Below, one piece after another: positions 1 through 4,568 of a DNA stretch of 8,750 nucleotides. The stretch is from JANMQK01 sp031370485. GTDB taxonomy: Bacteria > Acidobacteriota > Polarisedimenticolia > Gp22-AA2. The stretch's first letter is position 1. The number at the start of each line of letters is the position of its first letter. Under the pieces are notes generated by a model, which saw only the letters and a program-made list of their open reading frames with translations, had not been told where the DNA came from and made no database searches. The position numbers were made by a program, and so were the translations under genes. Location of the stretch: contig JANMQK010000324.1 of NCBI GenBank assembly GCA_031370485.1, forward strand, positions 1-8,750, written 5' to 3'.

Positions 1-445
1 CCTTGAGCTCCCGGCGCTCCAGCGCCCGGGTGATCGAGAAAAACACCTCCTCCAGCGTGAAGGGCTTCTGCAGGAAGTCGAAGACCCCCTTCCTCAGGCT
101 GGCGATGGCGCTCTCGATCGAGCCGTGCCCGGTGATGACAATGAACTCGATGTCGCCGTTGATCGCGCGGATCGCCTCGATCGTCTCCAGCCCGTCGAAC
201 CCGGGCATCGACAGGTCGACGAGGGCGATGTCACAGCGGGACTTCCGGACGACGTCCAGCGCCGCCGAGCCGCTCTCCGCCGTGAGCACGGCGTGGCCCC
301 TGAGACGCAGCGCCTGCTCGAGCAGGTCGCGCATGGACGCTTCGTCGTCAACGACCAGGATGGCGGCCGGGGGCGCGACGCCGTGCCCCGGGAGGTCGTC
401 CCCGGCGGCGCTCGCGGGGGGAATGCGTACGGCGTACGCGGTCAA
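1..445 (-). CDS. Response regulator receiver protein, C-terminus cut by window edge
   Basis: The visible part is 148 residues. After a roughly 28-residue Ala/Pro-rich N-terminal tail comes a complete receiver (REC) domain beginning AILVVDDE. The acidic pair is D33/D34, the phospho-acceptor is D77 in ALVDLSMPG, the switch Thr is T105 in VITGHG, and the conserved Lys is K127 in LQKPF. The domain ends in a charged helix (ALERRELK) that leads out of the window, so an output domain such as AAA+/Fis, GGDEF, HD-GYP or a kinase may follow; I cannot tell which. The start is TTG at 445. It overlaps the TGA stop of the TPR gene in the four bases TTGA, which suggests translational coupling. An AAGGA lies about 15 nt upstream, rather far, and no better in-frame start exists before the domain. 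The family call is firm. The start and the output domain are inferred or unknown. Confidence 0.9.
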   Translation of the reverse strand, partial: MTAYAVRIPPASAAGDDLPGHGVAPPAAILVVDDEASMRDLLEQALRLRGHAVLTAESGSAALDVVRKSRCDIALVDLSMPGFDGLETIEAIRAINGDIEFIVITGHGSIESAIASLRKGVFDFLQKPFTLEEVFFSITRALERRELK

Positions 446-1065
446 GGGCCGGCCAGCGCCGTCCTTGAGATCAGCTTGCGGGCGGTCTCCGCCTCCTCGC
501 TTTCGGGCCACTTCAGGACGATTTCCTTCAGGATGGGGCGCGCCTGCTCCTCCTTGCCGAGGCGCACCAGGGCGTCCGCCTGGCGCACCCGGAATACGGC
601 CAGGTCCGGCCGCTCCTTGGCGCCGCGCGCGAAATACCGCTCGGCAACCTCCATCTCCCCCTTGTCGGCCATGATTGTCCCGAGTCCCAGCAGGGCGGGC
701 GGAAAACCCGGCGAGGCGTCGAGCGCCGCGTGGTAGAGGGCGATTGCCCGCACCGTGTCCCGGGTTCCATCCTGGTGCATTCTGGCGAGGGCCGCGGCCA
801 CTTCCGGGTTTGCCGGCGCGAAGAGGAGGACCTGCTCCTCGATGGCGATGGCCGGGCCGAACGACCGTTCCGAGGCAAGCTGTACGGCCACTTGGTGGCA
901 TTCGAGCGCCTGCGGAGCGATGGGGCCCGCGAGACAGGTGGCGGCGGTCGCCGCACTCCTCGCGGGAGTCTTCTCCGGCGTCGGCGTCACGGCGATGGAC
1001 CCGGACCACGCCAGCAGCATGAGAACAATGGTGTGCGCCACCCCTGTCAGGGTTTTCTGCGTCAT
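442..1065 (-). CDS. Exported TPR-repeat protein
   Basis: This 207-residue protein begins with a signal or anchor segment (about residues 8-25, hydrophobic TIVLMLLAWSGSIAV), so it should act outside the cytoplasm or at the membrane. After an Ala/Thr/Pro linker with two Cys (C44, C56), residues about 60-200 form tetratricopeptide repeats. The best is near 123-154 (PALLGLGTIMADKGEMEVAERYF), followed by 157-189 (FRVRQADALVRLGKEEQARPIL); degenerate ones lie around 67-120. TPRs bind proteins; no partner can be named. The ATG at 1065 is chosen because GGAGG sits 7 nt upstream and the signal segment follows at once. The open frame continues upstream but lacks coding character there. The stop overlaps the TTG start of the response regulator, so the two are probably one transcript. 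The TPR call is good; the function is unknown. Confidence 0.85.
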   Translation of the reverse strand: MTQKTLTGVAHTIVLMLLAWSGSIAVTPTPEKTPARSAATAATCLAGPIAPQALECHQVAVQLASERSFGPAIAIEEQVLLFAPANPEVAAALARMHQDGTRDTVRAIALYHAALDASPGFPPALLGLGTIMADKGEMEVAERYFARGAKERPDLAVFRVRQADALVRLGKEEQARPILKEIVLKWPESEEAETARKLISRTALAGP

Positions 1066-1129
1066 GGCGTGCCCTCCGGGGCTTCCTGGTATCGGCTCAC
1101 GACATTCAGCCGGGAGCGTCCGTCGCCCA

Positions 1130-1150
1130 CCGGGACAAGATAGGTCCCGG
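1130..1150. promoter_or_regulatory. Inverted repeat centred on the -10 box (possible operator)
   Basis: CCGGGAC, 7 nt, then GTCCCGG form a perfect 7-bp inverted repeat. The -10 box TATCTT lies in its centre. Such placement suits a repressor site. It could also simply be a weak hairpin in GC-rich DNA. Confidence 0.35.
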
Positions 1151-1164
1151 ACGCACATCCGCAA
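1137..1164 (-). promoter_or_regulatory. Candidate sigma70-type promoter of the TPR/response-regulator operon
   Basis: On the minus strand TTGCGG (1164-1159) is followed after 16 nt by TATCTT (1142-1137). A start point near 1130 would leave a leader of about 65 nt before the ATG at 1065. The same -35 hexamer TTGCGG recurs in front of both tRNA promoter candidates in this window, which strengthens the reading. Confidence 0.5.
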
Positions 1165-1217
1165 GCGATTGCGATCTTGTGATCGGGGGGCCGACGGGGA
1201 GTGGTCAGCGGGCCTCA

Positions 1218-1258
1218 AAGACCAAGGGCGGGCCCTCGCAGAGGCCCCCTGCGGTCTT
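1218..1258 (-). terminator. Long hairpin, possible terminator of the small basic gene
   Basis: AAGACC (1218-1223) pairs with GGTCTT (1253-1258). Inside, AGGG pairs with CCCT and GGCC with GGCC, with small bulges and an 8-nt loop. It lies about 130 nt past the stop of the 44-residue gene and upstream of the TPR promoter, where a terminator is expected. On the minus strand only a TTT follows, so efficiency as an intrinsic terminator is doubtful. Confidence 0.4.
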
Positions 1259-1389
1259 GCCGCAGAAGGGTCGATGCGAGTGCCCGCCCATGGGGAAATC
1301 GCCCCGTTCCGGCCTGGTGACTCAGGTTCCAGCCGGAGCGCCCGCATCAAGGCCGGGCGCGGCCGGGGACAAGGCGGCCGGATGGTTCC

Positions 1390-1524
1390 TTACGCCGCCT
1401 TGAACTTCCGTGCCAGCTTCTTGTACGTTGCGTCCGCCCGGTGGAGCTTCTTCTTCGCCTGGATGCGGGCCTTGAACGCCTTCCGCATGCGCATGACCAT
1501 CTTCTTGCGTGCCTTCTTCGTCAT
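1390..1524 (-). CDS. Small highly basic protein, 44 residues, unknown function
   Basis: The product is 44 residues with 13 Lys and 6 Arg, one His and a single acidic residue. It starts MTKKARKKMVMRMRKAFKAR and is probably helical throughout; no membrane segment or Cys is present. The ATG at 1524 has a textbook AGGAGG 6 nt upstream, the best ribosome site in the window. All 13 Lys codons are AAG and the third positions are GC-rich, matching the host genes, so this is very likely a real expressed gene although short. Such composition suggests binding to RNA, DNA or ribosomes, but I do not recognise the family. It lies downstream of tRNA-Arg(TCG) on the same strand with about 140 nt between them, so it may be transcribed alone or with the tRNA. 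Confidence 0.75.
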   Translation of the reverse strand: MTKKARKKMVMRMRKAFKARIQAKKKLHRADATYKKLARKFKAA

Positions 1525-1663
1525 CGGTCACCTCCTGGGCCCCGAACATAATTCCGCGTGCCACCGGAGTCCAGCGCGCCGGCCCGGGACGGACCAACCA
1601 CGGCTCCCCGGGGAACAGCGTCAATTCACCGTCGGGAACGGGTCCTGGAGGGGGGAGACATTC

Positions 1664-1740
1664 TGGCGCGCCCGGAGGGGTTCGAACCCCCGACCACCGG
1701 ATTCGAAGTCCGGTGCTCTATCCAGCTGAGCTACGGGCGC
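1664..1740 (-). tRNA. tRNA-Arg (anticodon TCG)
   Basis: The acceptor stem GCGCCCG/CGGGCGC is perfect, with discriminator G and an encoded CCA. The D arm begins TAGCTCAGCTGG. The anticodon loop CTTCGAA gives anticodon TCG (reads CGA and related Arg codons) on stem CCGGA/TCCGG. The T loop TTCGAAC sits on a 5-bp stem with one G-U pair. The 5' half (1708-1741) is duplicated exactly at 3193-3226, so this gene appears to have been rebuilt by integration of a mobile element. Confidence 0.97.
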
Positions 1741-1741
1741 G
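1708..1741 (-). repeat. 34-bp direct repeat, left copy (att-like, inside tRNA-Arg)
   Basis: This covers the tRNA from one base before the acceptor stem to the first base of the anticodon loop. It is identical base for base to 3193-3226. Confidence 0.9.
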
Positions 1742-1748
1742 TTGTTGG

Positions 1749-1778
1749 ATTATGAGGTACCTGTGGGTGATCCCGCAA
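1749..1778 (-). promoter_or_regulatory. Candidate promoter of tRNA-Arg(TCG), supplied by the inserted element
   Basis: TTGCGG (1778-1773), 18 nt, CATAAT (1754-1749) on the minus strand, 9 nt before the tRNA 5' end at 1740. It lies inside the insert, so if the integration reading is right the element brought its own promoter for the restored tRNA. Confidence 0.5.
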
Positions 1779-1808
1779 TGGCCTAACGTGTCCCCTTCGA
1801 TGGATCGT

Positions 1809-2351
1809 TCAGCTGTTTGGACCCATCAACTCGTCCAACCAGAGCCGGAGTGCGCTGGTGTGGCGATCCTCGTTGAGCACGTAGGGGCGGAGCTCGGCTT
1901 CGAATCGCTTCTCAAGTTCGTGCCTGTCAATCAGCCCTTTCCGAACGAGGAATTCCACATCGGCACGATCGCGCGCGCTGTTCCGGCCGAGCTTTGCGAG
2001 AATCAGATCGTGGACTTCGAGGGCACGAAGCCGAAGGCGCTTGAAGCCTCGCGGAGTCAGGTCGATGAGTCTTGAGGCGTAGGCCTCCGGATATTCCGCG
2101 ATCGTCACGCGGTGGAAGTGTAGCCTGTGGGTTCGAGCGATCTCACTTTTCTGACCCGCGATCCCGACGAGTTCCTCTGCCGCGCTCGATGGCTCGATCT
2201 CGATGATGTCGATGTCTCCGGTCGGCCGCGGAAGTCCCCACAGGACGGCGAGCACGAAGCCTCCCAAGCAGTGGACTTCAACAGGCTGTCCTAGAGCGCG
2301 ATCGACATCCCGGAGAAAGCCAAGCCAGGGCTCCGGGATCTTACCGGGCAT
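1809..2351 (-). CDS. Nucleotidyltransferase-fold protein (DUF6036/AbiEii-like), probable toxin of a toxin-antitoxin pair
   Basis: This 180-residue protein has the signature of small nucleotidyltransferase-fold proteins. It shows LGG at 29-31, then RPTGDID at 42-48, where D46 and D48 would bind metal. The C-terminal helical part carries DLILAKLGRNSARDRADVEF (about 115-134), the pattern of the DUF6036-type family. Related AbiEii/MNT toxins transfer nucleotides to tRNA or proteins; the substrate here is unknown. The ATG at 2351 is preferred because it overlaps the end of the XRE gene by 11 nt (ATGCCCGGTAA), fitting translational coupling. An in-frame ATG at 2405 would add 18 residues lying inside the XRE gene. 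No strong ribosome site precedes it. It is the second gene of the two-gene operon inside the tRNA-bounded insert. Family 0.75; the toxin role is inference from context. Confidence 0.8.
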   Translation of the reverse strand: MPGKIPEPWLGFLRDVDRALGQPVEVHCLGGFVLAVLWGLPRPTGDIDIIEIEPSSAAEELVGIAGQKSEIARTHRLHFHRVTIAEYPEAYASRLIDLTPRGFKRLRLRALEVHDLILAKLGRNSARDRADVEFLVRKGLIDRHELEKRFEAELRPYVLNEDRHTSALRLWLDELMGPNS

Positions 2352-3036
2352 AAGGCAATTGCTCGACCTTGAGGTCTGTGAGGAGATTCCAGTGCGTCGC
2401 CGCATCGGACCGTTCCCGTCTCAACCACTCACGCAGTCGTGCGTGGGCGTGTCCTTGGCCGAACGTCTCTTCCCGAGCGAGACGACTGGGTTCCAGCGCC
2501 CCCTCGAACTGGCGCAGCTCAGCTAGGCGTCTCTCGAATTGTTGCTTTCGCTCCGCCACCTGCCGCGCAAGCGCGACCATGAAACCGAGCCGGTTTTGAA
2601 GGTTTTTTGCCTTTGCATCAGCGACGATCCGTTCCAGGTCGAGCCCTTCGTAGCTGAGCAGGAGCCATGGGAGGGCTTCTACCAACCGAGGTTCCAACTC
2701 ATCGAACGCCAATCCGGCCAGGAGAACCTCCGCCGGATGCAGCATGGTACCCGGCCGCCTTCGGTAGGCGAAGCCCGGGTAGCATAGACGTGCGAGTTGC
2801 GCCTCGAACCAATCGTTCGTTGGTCGATCCTTCGGTACCGCCGTTGTCGTAAGTGGAAGCATCGTCGGAGGCAGATTAAGCAGACGCGTTAGTCGATGGG
2901 CAAGACGTGGCGGCATCCGACGCTTCCCGGACTCCATGAGCGAAAGGTAGGCCTGAGTCACACCGAGCTTCTTGGCGAGATTCACTTGTGTCCGCCCCGC
3001 CCTTTCCCGAGCCGTCTTGAGAACCGCTCCTTTCAT
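2341..3036 (-). CDS. XRE-family helix-turn-helix regulator, probable antitoxin
   Basis: The product is 231 residues. Residues about 5-55 form a Cro/C1-type HTH, with TQVNLAKKLGVTQAYLSLME (16-35) as the DNA-binding core. The remaining 175 residues are mostly helical, Leu/Arg/Glu-rich, with a Trp pair near the end (REWLRRE and THWNLL); I do not recognise this part. The long C-terminal part may hold the partner nucleotidyltransferase, whose start overlaps the end of this gene by 11 nt. A consensus-like promoter with a perfect palindrome lies just upstream, suggesting self-repression. The ATG at 3036 has no ribosome site in front of it. The predicted transcription start is only a few bases upstream, so the mRNA may be leaderless; an AAGGAG lies just inside the coding start (codons 2-4). 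Antitoxin role is inferred from gene order. Confidence 0.85.
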   Translation of the reverse strand: MKGAVLKTARERAGRTQVNLAKKLGVTQAYLSLMESGKRRMPPRLAHRLTRLLNLPPTMLPLTTTAVPKDRPTNDWFEAQLARLCYPGFAYRRRPGTMLHPAEVLLAGLAFDELEPRLVEALPWLLLSYEGLDLERIVADAKAKNLQNRLGFMVALARQVAERKQQFERRLAELRQFEGALEPSRLAREETFGQGHAHARLREWLRRERSDAATHWNLLTDLKVEQLPYAR

Positions 3037-3045
3037 CGCATCGGA

Positions 3046-3074
3046 AATATATAACAGACATTGTTATATGTCAA
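3046..3074 (-). promoter_or_regulatory. Near-consensus sigma70 promoter of the XRE operon
   Basis: TTGACA (3074-3069), exactly 17 nt, TATATT (3051-3046) on the minus strand. The start point would fall near 3039, about 3 nt before the ATG at 3036, implying a leaderless or nearly leaderless mRNA. It is the only perfect TTGACA with correct spacing that I found in this GC-rich window. Confidence 0.75.
3049..3069. promoter_or_regulatory. 8-5-8 palindromic operator in the XRE promoter
   Basis: ATATAACA, 5 nt (GACAT), TGTTATAT: a perfect 8-bp inverted repeat filling the space between the -35 and -10 boxes and overlapping both. It is the expected site for the XRE protein to repress its own operon. 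Confidence 0.75.
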
Positions 3075-3168
3075 CGTCTCTCCGCCAGGTCTATGGCCCT
3101 CAACGCTCTATTGCGTGCTGGCTACAGGCGCGGATGAGGTCGGGCGCGACGCTCCCAGTGCTGAGGCT

Positions 3169-3187
3169 GTGACCAATCGTGTGACCA
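3169..3187. repeat. Two GTGACCA direct repeats next to the right att-like copy
   Basis: GTGACCA occurs at 3169-3175 and 3181-3187, spaced 12 bp apart start to start, 6 bp inside the right 34-bp repeat. They could be recombinase arm sites of the element. The motif is short, so chance is possible. Confidence 0.3.
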
Positions 3188-3192
3188 TCCTT

Positions 3193-3226
3193 GTCCGGTG
3201 CTCTATCCAGCTGAGCTACGGGCGCG
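3193..3226 (-). pseudogene. Orphan 5' half of tRNA-Arg (right att-like copy)
   Basis: Identical to 1708-1741. The similarity ends abruptly at the first base of the anticodon loop, and no 3' half follows to its left. I read it as the ancestral tRNA 5' half displaced by integration. It cannot make a functional tRNA. An AT-rich -10-like box (GATAAT, 3244-3239 on the minus strand) remains in front of it, so it may still be transcribed into the element. Confidence 0.85.
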
Positions 3227-3234
3227 CGCGGGCC

Positions 3235-3244
3235 TATTATTATC
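3235..3244. promoter_or_regulatory. AT-rich -10 island usable in both directions
   Basis: On the minus strand GATAAT (3244-3239) stands 14 nt before the orphan tRNA half. On the plus strand TATTAT (3235-3240) stands 10 nt before the GTG start of the nuclease lipoprotein, which would again give a nearly leaderless mRNA. No good -35 is seen on either side. The run is striking because the DNA around it is almost all G and C. Confidence 0.35.
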
Positions 3245-3249
3245 CAATC

Positions 3250-4542
3250 GTGCGGACCGGTGACCTGCGCCTCCCCCTGGCTCCTACCCTGGCCCTTCTG
3301 GTCTGGGTCCTCGCCGTCCCCGGGGGGACGGTGGCCTGCCGCGCGGACCCGCGGCCCCCGGACAGGGCGCCCGCGCACGCGCCTGCGCCTGCACCCGCGC
3401 GGCTCAAGCTGGCCTCGTGGAACCTCGAGTGGCTCAATCGCCATGATCACGAAGGGAGGGTGCCCCGCACCCGGGAGGACTACGCCCGCCTGCGCGAGTA
3501 TGCGGCGCTTCTCGACGCCGACATCGTGGCTCTCCAGGAGGTGGACGGCGCCGAAGCGGCGGGCCGGGTTTTCGACCCGGCGGTCTACTCCTTTCATCTG
3601 ACCGCCGACGAAGGGTACCTGCAACGCACCGGATTCGCTTACAGGAAGACCCTGGAGGTTTCCCCCAACCGGGATCTCGTGGGGCTTTCGATCGGGGGGA
3701 CGAGACGGGGCGCGGACCTGACCGTTAGGCTGCCCGGCGGGCCGCTGCGTCTTCTGAGCGTCCATCTCAAGTCAGGCTGCTGGTCCGGGCCTCTCACGGC
3801 CGCGACTCCGGCCTGCGGGATCCTCCGCGCCGAGCTGCCGGTCCTGGAATCATGGATCGACGCCCGGGCCAGGGAGGGGATCCCTTTCGCCGTCCTCGGC
3901 GACTTCAACCGCCGCTTCGGCCGGACCGATGCCTTCTGGCTTGCGATCGACGACGGCGATCCTCCGGACTCCGACCTCACCGATGCGGCCGCCGGGCGGC
4001 GTTCGCAGTGCTGGGGCGGCGAGTTTCCCACGTTCATCGACCACCTCGTTTTCTCACGCGGAGCGGCCAGGCTCCTGGTCCCGGGGTCGTTCGAGCAGTT
4101 AATGTTCCGGCCCGGCGACCGGGAGCACAGGGCGACGCTCTCCGATCACTGCCCCATCGCCGTGACGCTGATGACGGGAGAGCTCGCCGGACCGGGAGCA
4201 CCTGAGCGCGCCGCGGAGGGCGATCCGCCCACGTTGACCGCCGCCGAGGCGGCCGCGCACCTCAACGAGGTGGCGAGAGTGTGCGGAGTGGTGGCCAGCA
4301 CGAGGTACGCCAGATCCGCGCGCGGCCAGCCAACCTTTTTGAACCTGGACTCCCCTTACCCGGACCCGATCTTCACCGTCTTCATTCGGGGGAACAACCG
4401 CCCGGCGTTCGGACGTCCGGAGGTGACGTACGCGGGAAAGAGGATCTGCATAACCGGGCGGATCACCCTCTTCAAGGAAACGCCTGAGATCGAGGCCCGG
4501 AGGCCATCACAGATCGCTCTCGCGGGCGACTCGGAGAAGTAG
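3250..4542 (+). CDS. Secreted lipoprotein: endonuclease/exonuclease/phosphatase domain plus C-terminal OB-fold-like domain
   Basis: The product is 430 residues from GTG 3250. Residues 8-30 form a signal with a lipobox-like TVAC (C30), then a Pro/Ala-rich linker (32-50). The EEP domain (about 52-308) has every expected catalytic motif: N58 in SWNLEW, E97 in LQEVDG, H172 in SVHLKSG, D218 and N220 in LGDFNRR, D264-H265 in FIDH, and D299-H300 in LSDH. Members cut phosphodiesters in nucleic acids or phospholipids with Mg2+. Residues about 325-425 resemble an OB-fold domain (VCGVVASTRY, FLNLDSPYPDPIFTVFI, GKRICITGRI), which may bind nucleic acid, so I favour an extracytoplasmic nuclease. The open frame runs upstream through the tRNA fragment to 3061, but that part is not protein-like; GTG 3250 is the only start leaving an intact signal. 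No ribosome site is visible. It converges with the phosphatase gene, leaving 26 nt between the stops. Confidence 0.85.
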   Translation: MRTGDLRLPLAPTLALLVWVLAVPGGTVACRADPRPPDRAPAHAPAPAPARLKLASWNLEWLNRHDHEGRVPRTREDYARLREYAALLDADIVALQEVDGAEAAGRVFDPAVYSFHLTADEGYLQRTGFAYRKTLEVSPNRDLVGLSIGGTRRGADLTVRLPGGPLRLLSVHLKSGCWSGPLTAATPACGILRAELPVLESWIDARAREGIPFAVLGDFNRRFGRTDAFWLAIDDGDPPDSDLTDAAAGRRSQCWGGEFPTFIDHLVFSRGAARLLVPGSFEQLMFRPGDREHRATLSDHCPIAVTLMTGELAGPGAPERAAEGDPPTLTAAEAAAHLNEVARVCGVVASTRYARSARGQPTFLNLDSPYPDPIFTVFIRGNNRPAFGRPEVTYAGKRICITGRITLFKETPEIEARRPSQIALAGDSEK

Positions 4543-4555
4543 GCCGGAGGCCGGC
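4543..4555. terminator. Short hairpin between convergent genes
   Basis: GCCGG-AGG-CCGGC, a perfect 5-bp stem with a 3-nt loop, fills half of the 26-nt gap between two convergent stop codons. No T-run follows on either strand, so it may act only weakly or stabilise 3' ends. Confidence 0.3.
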
Positions 4556-4568
4556 GTTCTCGAGGAGA

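Larger units (their letters stand above)
1066..1389. other. Non-coding gap of 324 bp between the TPR gene and the small basic gene
   Basis: I see no convincing gene here. Open frames on both strands cross it but lack ribosome sites and protein-like composition. It holds a promoter candidate for the TPR gene (1137-1164), an inverted repeat over that promoter (1130-1150), a short CGATC-TTGT-GATCG repeat at 1172-1185, and a long hairpin at 1218-1258. Confidence 0.6.
1708..3226. mobile_element. Putative tRNA-Arg-integrated element (about 1.5 kb) carrying a toxin-antitoxin-like pair
   Basis: Two perfect 34-bp direct repeats, the 5' half of tRNA-Arg(TCG), bound the segment at 1708-1741 and 3193-3226. 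The intact tRNA is at the left, and the right copy stops at the anticodon loop, which is a typical crossover region for tyrosine recombinases. The inside is visibly more AT-rich than the flanks: by hand count 2581-2640 has 31 G/C of 60, while 5761-5820 has 52 of 60. The only genes inside are an XRE regulator and a nucleotidyltransferase-fold protein. No integrase is present, so it would be a remnant, a satellite moved in trans, or the product of another rearrangement. Confidence 0.65.

Noticed and set aside
94..351. Minus-strand open frame of 85 codons inside the first gene
   Set aside because: The correct frame on the same strand gives a full receiver domain with every conserved residue.
1066..1350. 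N-terminal extension of the TPR protein to 1350
   Set aside because: The extension is Arg/Pro/Ser-rich, crosses the promoter candidate and the hairpin, and the ATG at 1065 has a good ribosome site and a signal segment.
3061..3249. Extension of the nuclease lipoprotein frame upstream to 3061
   Set aside because: It would read through the XRE promoter, operator and the tRNA fragment, and would bury the signal peptide 63 residues inside the protein.
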